A DNA stretch of 17,897 nt from an uncultured Dysosmobacter sp. (GTDB taxonomy: Bacteria > Bacillota > Clostridia > Oscillospirales > Oscillospiraceae): positions 1-17,897 of the forward strand of contig CAKTSC010000008.1 in assembly GCA_934597465.1 (NCBI GenBank). The letters run 5' to 3'. Made by a program: the position numbers and the translations under genes. The notes under the pieces are model-generated. The model was not told the origin of the DNA. It did no database searches and saw nothing but the letters and a program-made list of their open reading frames with translations. Of this stretch, positions 6,781 to 13,030 are shown piece by piece (positions within the stretch are counted from its first letter, which is position 1; every line of letters starts with the position of its first letter).

Positions 6781-7419
6781 ATGGCAAGCAAAGCCGCGAT
6801 CAAGCGGATCATGGAAACGTTGAAGGGCCTCTACCCGGACGCCCTCTGCTCCCTGCAATACGAGAAGGACTACGAGCTCCTCTTCTCCGTGCGGCTCTCG
6901 GCCCAGTGTACCGACGCCCGGGTGAACCAGGTGACGCCCGCCCTCTTCGCCCGCTTTCCGACACTGGAGAGCTTCGCCCAGGCCGAACCCGAGGAGGTGG
7001 AGCCCTACATCCGCTCCTGCGGTTTCTTCCACGGCAAGGCCCGGGATCTGGTGGGCTGCGCCCGGCAGCTCATCGAGCGCTTCGGCGGCAAGGTGCCCGG
7101 TACTATGGAGGAGCTCACGAGCCTGCCCGGGGTGGGCCGCAAAACGGCAAACCTCATCCTGGGGGATATCTACGGCCAGCCCGCCTACGTCTGCGACACC
7201 CACTGCATCCGCATCACGGGGCGGCTGGGGCTCACGGACGGCTCCAAGGATCCCCTGCAGGTGGAGCGGCAGCTCCGGGCCATCCTGCCGCCGGAGGAAA
7301 GCTCCGATTTCTGCCACCGGATGGTGCTCTTCGGCCGGGACGTCTGCACCGCCCGCTCCCCCAAATGCGAAGGCTGCCCCCTCCGGGCCGACTGCGCCGC
7401 CGCCAGGGCGGGGAAATAA
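6781..7419 (+). CDS. nth: endonuclease III
   Basis: A base-excision repair enzyme: a DNA glycosylase and AP lyase that removes oxidised pyrimidines. The helix-hairpin-helix LPGVGRKTAN (residues 115-124) contains the catalytic lysine (Lys121), and CDTHCIRITGRLG carries the catalytic aspartate (Asp139). Four cysteines near the C-terminus, at 189, 196, 199 and 205, have the C-x6-C-x2-C-x5-C spacing of the 4Fe-4S cluster. The length of 212 residues is normal. The ATG at 6781 follows GAGGTGA by 5 bases; an upstream in-frame TTG at 6721 lacks a ribosome binding site and would overlap the promoter. It is divergent from rarA, giving a pair of DNA-maintenance genes, and ends at its own terminator. Confidence 0.95.
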   Translation: MASKAAIKRIMETLKGLYPDALCSLQYEKDYELLFSVRLSAQCTDARVNQVTPALFARFPTLESFAQAEPEEVEPYIRSCGFFHGKARDLVGCARQLIERFGGKVPGTMEELTSLPGVGRKTANLILGDIYGQPAYVCDTHCIRITGRLGLTDGSKDPLQVERQLRAILPPEESSDFCHRMVLFGRDVCTARSPKCEGCPLRADCAAARAGK

Positions 7420-7426
7420 CCGAGGA

Positions 7427-7459
7427 AACGTGTCTGCCCTGCTGGGCAGGCACGTTTTT
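7427..7459 (+). terminator. intrinsic terminator of nth
   Basis: A 13-bp stem (AACGTGTCTGCCC with GGGCAGGCACGTT, one T-G pair) with a TGCT loop runs into five Ts. It separates nth from the small-gene cluster that starts at 7528, so that cluster needs its own promoter. Confidence 0.88.
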
Positions 7460-7478
7460 CCCTTCCGGCGCATAGACT
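7450..7478 (+). promoter_or_regulatory. candidate sigma-E promoter of the small-protein cluster
   Basis: CATAGACT at 7471-7478 matches the sigma-E -10 consensus CATACAnT except for one base. GCACGTTT at 7450-7457, 13 bases upstream, matches the -35 consensus (K M ATATTT) at six of eight positions. The spacing is right, and a start near 7485 would leave a leader of about 43 bases. No sigma-A promoter is apparent between the nth terminator and the first small gene. The -35 overlaps the terminator stem. This rests on pattern matching to the B. subtilis consensus only. Confidence 0.4.
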
Positions 7479-7527
7479 GGCAGCGTGAGGATCCATGGCC
7501 CCGCGGGGCCCGGAGGAGGTGGAACGG

Positions 7528-7785
7528 ATGGATGAAAACGCGAAGCGCCTGCTGGCGTCCCTGCAGAGCGACCCGCAGCGGGTGCAGGCCCTCTTCCGCA
7601 GCGGCGACGGGCAGACCCTTCTTCGCATGCTGACGGAGCGCGACCAGGGGGCATCCCTGCAGCGGGCGGCGCAGAGCGCCGCCCAGGGCCGCACGGAGGA
7701 CTTGCAGCGGATGCTTTCCCAGGTGATGGGCAGCGCCGAGGGCGCGGCCCTCATCCAGCGCATCCAGCAGGCCGTGCAGAAGTGA
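7528..7785 (+). CDS. small helical protein of unknown function (cluster gene 1)
   Basis: An 85-residue, soluble-looking protein with no recognised domain, built almost wholly of predicted helix and rich in Gln, Ala, Leu and Arg. Two similar stretches, KRLLASLQSDPQRVQALF and LQRMLSQVMGSAEGAALIQRI, suggest an internal repeat of a short helix pair. The LLxSxxxDPxxxxxL pattern is echoed at the start of the next gene (LNALLSDPNSMARIMELA). The ATG at 7528 has GGAGGTGG about 8 bases upstream; an in-frame ATG at 7495 precedes that ribosome binding site and is less likely. It is first of three genes packed within 1.1 kb (7 bases to the next), behind a possible sigma-E promoter. The function is not known to me; a sporulation role is only suggested by the promoter. 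Confidence 0.72.
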   Translation: MDENAKRLLASLQSDPQRVQALFRSGDGQTLLRMLTERDQGASLQRAAQSAAQGRTEDLQRMLSQVMGSAEGAALIQRIQQAVQK

Positions 7786-7792
7786 GGTCGGC

Positions 7793-8272
7793 ATGAGTGA
7801 GTTTGATGAGAAGCTGAACGCCCTGCTCTCCGACCCCAACAGCATGGCGCGGATCATGGAGCTGGCCCAGTCCCTGGGCGGGGCCCCGGGGAGCGGTGGG
7901 CCGGGGCCCTCCCCCGCCCCGTCTTCCCAGCCCGGGGGAAGCTCCGGCGAATCGCCCCCTCCGCCGAAGCCCTTTCCCCCGGGCACACCCGGTGGAAGCC
8001 CGGCAGGCGGCGTGTTTCCGGACGGCGGAGGGGGAAATCCCCTCTCCTCCCTGCTGGGCGGGGTGGATCCAGCCCTCCTGGCGAAGCTCCTGCCCTTGGC
8101 CCAGGAGCTGGGCGGGGCCCAGAACAGCCAGGCGGCGGCCCTGCTCACCGCCCTGGAGCCCTACCTGAAGCCGGAGCGCCGGGCCAATGTGCCCCGGGCG
8201 CTGCAGCTTGCCAGACTCCTCCGGCTGGGCAAGCGCTTCCTGCGGGATCGGGAGGGGGGAGCCTTTGTATAA
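7793..8272 (+). CDS. protein with helical ends and a Pro/Gly-rich middle (cluster gene 2)
   Basis: A 159-residue protein of unknown function with three parts. Residues 1-29 form a helix (MSEFDEKLNALLSDPNSMARIMELAQSLGG). Residues 30-82 are a disordered Gly/Pro/Ser tract with PPPP runs. Residues 83-159 are helical: LSSLLGGVDPALLAKLLPLAQELGG, then LLTALEPYLKPERRANVPRALQLARLLRLGKRFL, which is basic and amphipathic. The N-terminal DPNSM-IMELAQSLGG pattern recurs in looser form in the helical part. It starts at 7793 after GAGGT, 7 bases behind gene 1, and its last codons overlap the start of gene 3. I recall similar neighbours in other Oscillospiraceae genomes but know no function. The Pro-rich tract may be an interaction or spacer segment. 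Confidence 0.78.
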   Translation: MSEFDEKLNALLSDPNSMARIMELAQSLGGAPGSGGPGPSPAPSSQPGGSSGESPPPPKPFPPGTPGGSPAGGVFPDGGGGNPLSSLLGGVDPALLAKLLPLAQELGGAQNSQAAALLTALEPYLKPERRANVPRALQLARLLRLGKRFLRDREGGAFV

Positions 8273-8618
8273 CCGCTATATCCGCAACGACCAGGGAAGC
8301 TACACCCGCATCCCGGAGGAGGACGCTCCCCCCACAGCTCCGCCGCCCCCGCCCGCGGGGCCGCCGGCGGGAAGCCCGGGCGGCCCGGGATCGGGGGACG
8401 GCCCGCCAACCGGCCCTCCCCCTCCCCCGCCGCCCGGCGGGCTCTTCCGGGGCTTTTCCCCCGGTGGGGACGGAAGCCTCCGCAAGCTCCTGGATCGCTT
8501 CCATCTGGATCGCATCGACAGCGGCGACCTGCTGCTCCTGGGCCTCCTCTTCCTTCTCTACCGGGAGGGGGCGGACGAGGAGCTGCTCATCGCCCTGGGT
8601 CTGCTGCTGATCCTGTGA
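8265..8618 (+). CDS. proline-rich protein with YNRYI N-terminus and hydrophobic C-terminus (cluster gene 3)
   Basis: A protein of about 117 residues that probably starts at a TTG (8265). The stretch before it, GGGAGGGGGGAG, is an excellent ribosome binding site, and the protein then begins MYNRYIRNDQGSYTRIP. Upstream in-frame starts lie inside gene 2. The gene overlaps gene 2 by 8 bases (TTGTATAA), implying coupled translation. Residues 21-70 are a Pro/Gly tract with PPPPP and PPPPPPP runs. Residues 71-117 form two helices: LRKLLDRFHLDRIDSGDLLLLGLLFLLYR and EELLIALGLLLIL, the latter parts hydrophobic enough for membrane insertion or burial in an assembly. The architecture of tyrosine-rich N-terminus, Pro spacer and hydrophobic tail fits a structural or surface-associated component, but that is speculation. 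Followed by a convergent terminator. Confidence 0.7.
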   Translation: MYNRYIRNDQGSYTRIPEEDAPPTAPPPPPAGPPAGSPGGPGSGDGPPTGPPPPPPPGGLFRGFSPGGDGSLRKLLDRFHLDRIDSGDLLLLGLLFLLYREGADEELLIALGLLLIL

Positions 8619-8621
8619 GGA

Positions 8622-8661
8622 AAACGCGCGGTACGCACCTTCAGGTGCGCACCGCGCGTTT
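8622..8661. terminator. bidirectional terminator between convergent operons
   Basis: An 18-bp imperfect stem (AAACGCGCGGT and CGCACC paired with their complements, one A-C mismatch) around TTCA sits exactly between the ends of the small-protein cluster (plus) and the trpS operon (minus). The flanks give GTTTCC on the plus strand and GTTTTCC on the minus strand, so the U-tracts are short but the stem is very strong. Confidence 0.8.
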
Positions 8662-8663
8662 CC

Positions 8664-9416
8664 TTATCCTTCTACCGTCAGCAGCACCGTGCCGTCCGGC
8701 AGGGTGAAATCCTCCGTGGTGACGGAGGGGCTCTCCTCCGGCCGCTGGGCGGCCCGGTAGACCGTCTCCCCGTGCTGGAGCTTCTCCGCTCCCACCAGAA
8801 GGCCGCTCTCCACGCTGACCCAGTAGCGCTGCACATAGCCCCAGCCGTCCTCCCCGGTCTCCACGTAGAGACAGGGGATGTCGGAGAAGCTGCGGTAATC
8901 CGCGGCGGCGATTTCCTCCACCGGCAGGGAGAGGATGTCCTCATAGGTGGGAAGGCGCTGCTCGGCGTCGGCGTCGATGTCCCCGGCGGCGGTCTCGTAG
9001 GCGCTGCGCTCACTGTCGTACCAGATCCAGGTCTTGCGGCCGTCGGTGACGGAATGGCGCACCCGGCCGTCCAGCCCCGTGAGATCCACCCGGCAGAATC
9101 CGCCGCTGACCTTCACCACGGCCTGGGTGGAGGCGGAGCCGCCGCTCCAGAAATACTCCGCCGTCAGCACCCGGCCATAGCTCTCCGGCCGGGAAAGGGT
9201 GGCGATGGCGGCCTGCACGGTATCCGGCCGCACCTCGATCCGGGTGGTGGCCTGGCTGCCGTTTGGGGTCTCCGTTCCGGCGGAGGAGGCGGAACCCGCC
9301 GGCGGCAGCACGATATGGGAGGAGCGGCGCAGACTGTTGGCCCCCAGTAGGGCCACCGTCAGCAGGATCAGCACGGCAAAGCCGATGCTGATGGCGTTGA
9401 ATCTCCGCTTGCCCAT
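8664..9416 (-). CDS. membrane-anchored extracytoplasmic protein, possibly LolA/RseB-like
   Basis: A 250-residue protein with one N-terminal membrane segment (residues 8-27, after MGKRRFNA) and no evident signal-peptidase site, so the rest should sit outside the cell anchored at the N-terminus. A Ser/Thr/Gly linker (about 38-60) leads to a beta-rich domain. That domain includes YFWSGGSASTQAVVKVSGG, GLDGRVRHSVTDGRKTWIWYDSERSAYE, then PCLYVETGEDGWGYVQRYWVSVESGLLVGAEKL and a final FTLPDGTVLLTVE. The alternation and the TWIWY-xxE and YWVSxxxGLLVGAE elements are reminiscent of LolA/RseB-type domains, but I am not certain. The ATG at 9416 follows GGGGAGGGG. It is the last gene of the trpS-tagO-mnaA operon, which suggests a link to the cell envelope. 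Function not known. Confidence 0.7.
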   Translation of the reverse strand: MGKRRFNAISIGFAVLILLTVALLGANSLRRSSHIVLPPAGSASSAGTETPNGSQATTRIEVRPDTVQAAIATLSRPESYGRVLTAEYFWSGGSASTQAVVKVSGGFCRVDLTGLDGRVRHSVTDGRKTWIWYDSERSAYETAAGDIDADAEQRLPTYEDILSLPVEEIAAADYRSFSDIPCLYVETGEDGWGYVQRYWVSVESGLLVGAEKLQHGETVYRAAQRPEESPSVTTEDFTLPDGTVLLTVEG

Positions 9417-9435
9417 GGGCCCCTCCCCTTTCCTC

Positions 9436-10587
9436 TTACTTGCCCCGGTAATCCGCCGGGCGCTCCGCCGTCCTGCCAAAGGCCCAGAGGATGGCGTCCG
9501 CGATGCGGCGGCAGGCCTGGCCGTCGCCGTAGGGATTCACGGCGTGGGCCATGGCACGGTAGGCGTCCTTATCCCGGATGAGCCTCTCCGCCATGGTGAC
9601 GATGTCATCCTGCACCACGCCGCAGAGCTTCACCGTTCCGGCGGCCACCGCCTCGGGCCGCTCCGTCTCCCGCCGCATGACGAGAACGGGCTTGCCCAGG
9701 GCAGGCGCTTCCTCCTGAAGGCCGCCGGAATCCGTCAGCACCAGGTAGCAGCGGGCCATGAGGTTGTGCATCTCGTCCGCCGGAAGGGGATCGATGAGGT
9801 GAATCCGGGGCGCGCCCCGGAGGTATTTGTCCACGGCCTCCCGCACCACGGGTGAGAGATGTACCGGGTAGACCAGCTCCACGTCTGGGTTTTCCTCCGC
9901 GATCTGGCGGAGGGCCAGCATGATATTCTTCATGGGCTCGCCGTAGTTCTCCCGCCGGTGGCAGGTGACAAGGAGGACCTTCCTCTCGCCGTATGGCAGG
10001 TGGTTGAGCTCGTCGGTGGCAAAGCGGTAGTCGTCCCGGACGGTGGTCTTCAGGGCGTCGATGACCGTATTTCCGGTGACGAAGAGGCCCTCGGTGATGC
10101 CCTCTTTCAGGAGATTGTTCCGGTTATTCTCCGTGGGGCAGAAGTAGAGGTCCGCGATGGCACTGACCAGCTTGCGGTTCATCTCCTCCGGGAAGGGGGA
10201 GTACTTGTCCCAGGTACGGAGGCCCGCCTCCACGTGGCCCACCTTCACCTGGTGGTAGAAGGCGGAGAGGGCCCCGGCAAAGGTGGTGGAGGTATCCCCG
10301 TGCACCAGAATCAGATCGGGCTTCAGGGCGTCGATGGCCTCGTCCATCCCAAGCAAGCACTTGCTGGTGATGGTGGAGAGGGTCTGGCGGGGGGTCATGA
10401 TATTGAGGTCATAGTCCGGGGCGCAGTGGAAGACCTCCAGCACACTGTCCAGCATCTGGCGGTGCTGGGCGGTGACGCAGCAAAGGCTCTCGATCTCCGG
10501 CCGGGAGGCCAGCTCCTGGACGAGAGGGCACATTTTGATGGCCTCCGGCCGGGTGCCGAAGACGCTCATGACGCGCAGCTTATCCAT
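9436..10587 (-). CDS. mnaA: UDP-N-acetylglucosamine 2-epimerase (non-hydrolysing)
   Basis: A cytoplasmic enzyme that interconverts UDP-GlcNAc and UDP-ManNAc, supplying ManNAc for teichoic-acid linkage units or related wall polysaccharides (WecB/MnaA family). Motifs run in the family order: FGTRPEAIKM (10-19), LVHGDTSTT (94-102), HVEAGLRT (118-125), PFPEEMNRK (131-139), TCHRRENYG (208-216), DSGGLQEEAP and MRRETERPEAV. The length of 383 residues is normal. The start ATGGATAA overlaps the stop of the upstream tagO gene by 8 bases, so the two are translationally coupled, which fits consecutive steps of the same glycan pathway. The ribosome binding site AAGGAGGAGAAGG lies inside the tagO 3' end. 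Confidence 0.95.
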   Translation of the reverse strand: MDKLRVMSVFGTRPEAIKMCPLVQELASRPEIESLCCVTAQHRQMLDSVLEVFHCAPDYDLNIMTPRQTLSTITSKCLLGMDEAIDALKPDLILVHGDTSTTFAGALSAFYHQVKVGHVEAGLRTWDKYSPFPEEMNRKLVSAIADLYFCPTENNRNNLLKEGITEGLFVTGNTVIDALKTTVRDDYRFATDELNHLPYGERKVLLVTCHRRENYGEPMKNIMLALRQIAEENPDVELVYPVHLSPVVREAVDKYLRGAPRIHLIDPLPADEMHNLMARCYLVLTDSGGLQEEAPALGKPVLVMRRETERPEAVAAGTVKLCGVVQDDIVTMAERLIRDKDAYRAMAHAVNPYGDGQACRRIADAILWAFGRTAERPADYRGK

Positions 10588-11767
10588 CCTTCTCCTCCTT
10601 GGGCTCCGCCGGGGGCTCCGGCATCTCGGGGATGTTCTGGGGGGCCTCGGCGGGCTTGGCCTCCTCGTGGCGGCCGTGCTCCTTGAGCTCCTCCATCTCC
10701 TCGTGGAGCTCTTCCTTCAGCTCCTTGGGGAAGGCAATCCGGGCGGCCACGCCCGCGGCCACGCACAGGGCCACGAAAAAGAGCAGTGCCTTCCACTCGT
10801 TGCTGGTGGTCAGCACCACGGCGGAGAGGCCCAGGATGGCGGAGATCACATAAAGGGACGCCACCGCCTGCTTCTGGCTGAGGCCCATGTCGATGAGCCG
10901 GTGGTGGATGTGGCCCCGGTCGGGGTGCATGGGGCTCTGGCCGTGGGCCATCCGTCGGATCATGGCGAAGGCTGTGTCAAAGATGGGCAGGCCCAGGATC
11001 AGGAAGGGCACGGCGAAGGAGATCACCGCGTAGAACTTGAAGAGCCCCTGGATGGACATGGTGGCCAGGATATAGCCCAGGAAGGTGGCGCCGGTATCCC
11101 CCATGAACATCTTGGCGGGGTTCATGTTATAGGGCATGAAGCCGATGCAGGCCCCCACGAGAGCCGCCATGACGATGGCCACCTGGGCCTGGGACACCAG
11201 CAGGGCCAGCACCAGCATGGTGGTGGCGGAGATGGCGGAGACGCCGTTAGCAAGGCCGTCCAGCCCGTCGATAAGGTTCACGGAGTTGGTGATGCCAACG
11301 ATCCAGAGCACCGTGATCACCAGGGACACCACGTGGCCCATCTGCCAGTAGGGGTTGGGACTGAAGAGGTTGGGGTTGGAGATGGCCCGGATCACCACGC
11401 CGTGGCTCACCGGCAGGATGGCGGCCAGGATCTGCACCACGAACTTGAGCTTTGCGGGCAGGGGCGTGATGTCGTCCACCACGCCCAGGATCACGATGAC
11501 CACGGCGCCCAGAAGGATCCCCCGCATCTGGCGATCCTCCATCACATTGGCGAAGAGCAGGATGCTCACCATAAAGCCCATGAAGATGGCCAGGCCTCCC
11601 AGCCGGGGGATGGGCACCTTGTGCATCCGGCGGGCGTCCTTGGGCACGTCCACCGCGCCCACCTTGTAGGCGAAGCTCTTCACCGCCGGGGTGAGGAGGA
11701 AGCTCACCACCAGCGCCGTCAGCAGCGCCAGCACCACGTAGCCCGTCAGGGTCGAATTCTGCAGCAT
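10580..11767 (-). CDS. tagO: undecaprenyl-phosphate GlcNAc-1-phosphate transferase (TagO/WecA family)
   Basis: A polytopic membrane enzyme that moves GlcNAc-1-phosphate from UDP-GlcNAc to undecaprenyl phosphate, the first committed step of wall teichoic acid and related glycopolymers. About ten hydrophobic segments are visible. Conserved cytoplasmic motifs are RRMHKVPIPRLGGLAIF (46-62), GVVDDITPLPAK with the Asp pair at 98-99, NLIDGLDGLANG (164-175), FMGDTGATFLG and the HIHHRL motif (286-291), which marks this subfamily rather than MraY. A highly charged tail of about 50 residues (346-395), rich in Glu, Lys and Pro, is unusual and overlaps the start of mnaA. The ATG at 11767 has GGAGG 5 bases upstream, and the gene lies 15 bases after trpS, so it is probably co-transcribed with it. 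Confidence 0.93.
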   Translation of the reverse strand: MLQNSTLTGYVVLALLTALVVSFLLTPAVKSFAYKVGAVDVPKDARRMHKVPIPRLGGLAIFMGFMVSILLFANVMEDRQMRGILLGAVVIVILGVVDDITPLPAKLKFVVQILAAILPVSHGVVIRAISNPNLFSPNPYWQMGHVVSLVITVLWIVGITNSVNLIDGLDGLANGVSAISATTMLVLALLVSQAQVAIVMAALVGACIGFMPYNMNPAKMFMGDTGATFLGYILATMSIQGLFKFYAVISFAVPFLILGLPIFDTAFAMIRRMAHGQSPMHPDRGHIHHRLIDMGLSQKQAVASLYVISAILGLSAVVLTTSNEWKALLFFVALCVAAGVAARIAFPKELKEELHEEMEELKEHGRHEEAKPAEAPQNIPEMPEPPAEPKEEKDG

Positions 11768-11782
11768 ATGATCCTCCGAATG

Positions 11783-12790
11783 TTACCGGGCCAGGAAGCC
11801 GATCTTCTTGTAGACCTTGAAGAGGGTCTTGTTGGCGACGTAGGAGGCCCGCTCCGCACCGGCGCGGTAGACGCTCTCCAGATACGCCTTGTCCGCGAGA
11901 AGCCGCTCGGTCTCCTCCCGGATGGGGCGCAGCAGTTCCACCACGGACTCGCCCACGGCCTGCTTGAAGCTGCCGTAGCCCTGGCCCGCGAACTCCTGCT
12001 CGATGGCGGCGAAGTCCCGCCCGGTGGCCACGGAGTAGATCTGCATCAGGTTGGAGACGCCGGGCTTCTCCGCCGGGTCAAAGCGGACGCAGGCGTCGGA
12101 GTCCGTGACGGCCTTCTTGAACTTGCGGAGGATGTCCTCCGGTTTCTCCAGCATATAGACGCAGCCGTTGGGATCCTTGTCGGACTTGCTCATCTTGCTG
12201 GTGGGGGTGGTGAGACTCATGATACGGGCGCCCACCTTGGGGATGTAGGGATCCGGCAGCTTGAAGGTGTCGCCGTAGAGCCCGTTGAAGCGGGTGGCGA
12301 TGTCCCGGCAGATCTCCACGTGCTGCTTCTGGTCGCCGCCCACGGGGACGAGATCCGCCTGGTAGAGGAGGATGTCCGCCGCCATCAGGGCGGGATAGGT
12401 GAAGAGGCCCGCGTTGATGTTGTCCGCGTTCTTGGCGGACTTGTCCTTGAACTGGGTCATGCGGGAGAGCTCGCCGAACATGGTGTAGCAGTCCAGCACC
12501 CAGCCCAACTGGGCGTGGGCGGGGACGTGGGACTGGACGAAGAGCACGTTCTTCTCCGGATCCAGGCCGCTGGCGATGTAGGCCGCCAGCTGGGTCAGGG
12601 TATGGCGGCGCAACTCCGCCGGCACCTGCCGGACGGTGATGGTGTGCATATCCGCCAGCATATAGTAGCAGTCATACTCGTCCGCCAGGGCCGCCCAGTT
12701 CCGGATGGCCCCCAGGTAGGAGCCCAGGGTCAGGTTGCCGGAGGGCTGGATGCCGCTTAGGATCCTCTTTTTCTGCACGTTTTCTTCCAT
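11783..12790 (-). CDS. trpS: tryptophanyl-tRNA synthetase
   Basis: A class I synthetase that charges tRNA-Trp. The N-terminus gives ILSGIQPSGNLTLGSYLGA, the TrpRS version of the HIGH motif (about residues 10-28). SKMSKSDKDPNG (198-209) is the KMSKS loop, and FVQSHVPAHAQLGWVLDCYT and PVGGDQKQHVEICRDIA are typical. The length is 335 residues. I start at the ATG at 12790, preceded by GAGGTG; an in-frame ATG at 12865 adds 25 unconserved residues and lacks a good ribosome binding site. It heads a likely four-gene operon with tagO, mnaA and an anchored protein. A sigma-A promoter lies about 110 bases upstream. I see no T-box motif in the leader, which contains two small hairpins instead. Confidence 0.95.
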   Translation of the reverse strand: MEENVQKKRILSGIQPSGNLTLGSYLGAIRNWAALADEYDCYYMLADMHTITVRQVPAELRRHTLTQLAAYIASGLDPEKNVLFVQSHVPAHAQLGWVLDCYTMFGELSRMTQFKDKSAKNADNINAGLFTYPALMAADILLYQADLVPVGGDQKQHVEICRDIATRFNGLYGDTFKLPDPYIPKVGARIMSLTTPTSKMSKSDKDPNGCVYMLEKPEDILRKFKKAVTDSDACVRFDPAEKPGVSNLMQIYSVATGRDFAAIEQEFAGQGYGSFKQAVGESVVELLRPIREETERLLADKAYLESVYRAGAERASYVANKTLFKVYKKIGFLAR

Positions 12791-12832
12791 GCTTCCACAC
12801 CTCATATCATAATTCTTGTTAGACTCTATTGG

Positions 12833-12888
12833 GCAGGCGGTGCCTGCGGGAGGAAAAAATTCCAAACCGGCGCCGCGGATCGTCCGCG
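12833..12888 (-). other. trpS leader with two hairpins
   Basis: The roughly 100-base untranslated leader of trpS holds two short perfect hairpins. CGCGGA-CGA-TCCGCG (12888-12874) would lie within a few bases of the transcript's 5' end, and GCAGGC-ACC-GCCTGC is at 12847-12833, with a run of six Ts between them. No GGTGG/TACCAC T-box signature is present. They could be simple stabilising structures; a regulatory role is not shown. Confidence 0.35.
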
Positions 12889-12898
12889 TTAGCTATGT

Positions 12899-12927
12899 AT
12901 TCTAACACAATTCCCCGGAAAGCGCAA
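12899..12927 (-). promoter_or_regulatory. sigma-A promoter of the trpS operon
   Basis: TTGCGC at 12927-12922, a 17-base spacer and TAGAAT at 12904-12899 on the minus strand. The transcript would start near 12892, about 100 bases before the trpS ATG. It is back to back with the gltX promoter: the two -35 boxes are 7 bases apart. Confidence 0.65.
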
Positions 12928-12934
12928 TCCGTTC

Positions 12935-12962
12935 TTGACAATCTTTCCCCGGAAGGGATAAT
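12935..12962 (+). promoter_or_regulatory. sigma-A promoter of gltX-asnA
   Basis: TTGACA at 12935-12940, a 16-base spacer and GATAAT at 12957-12962 (TAATAT at 18 bases is an alternative). The leader is about 60 bases long and AT-rich relative to the surroundings. Confidence 0.75.
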
Positions 12963-13030
12963 ATAAATTATTCACGTTATTCACGAACTGGTTCCCTCAG
13001 CGGAATATCATACAAGGAGGCTGTTTTCCC

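Noticed and set aside
6487..8148. 553-residue minus-strand frame spanning rarA 5' end, nth and the small genes
   Set aside because: It is antisense to nth with its catalytic and Fe-S motifs and overlaps the rarA start; low-complexity composition and no family motif.
10472..12760. 762-residue open frame on the plus strand across mnaA, tagO and trpS
   Set aside because: It lies wholly antisense to three genes with clear family motifs and has the His/Gly/Gln-rich composition typical of the reverse strand of GC-rich genes.
13009..13016. CATACAAG, a sigma-E -10-like match before gltX
   Set aside because: It runs into the AAGGAGG ribosome binding site and has no -35 partner; gltX has a good sigma-A promoter upstream.
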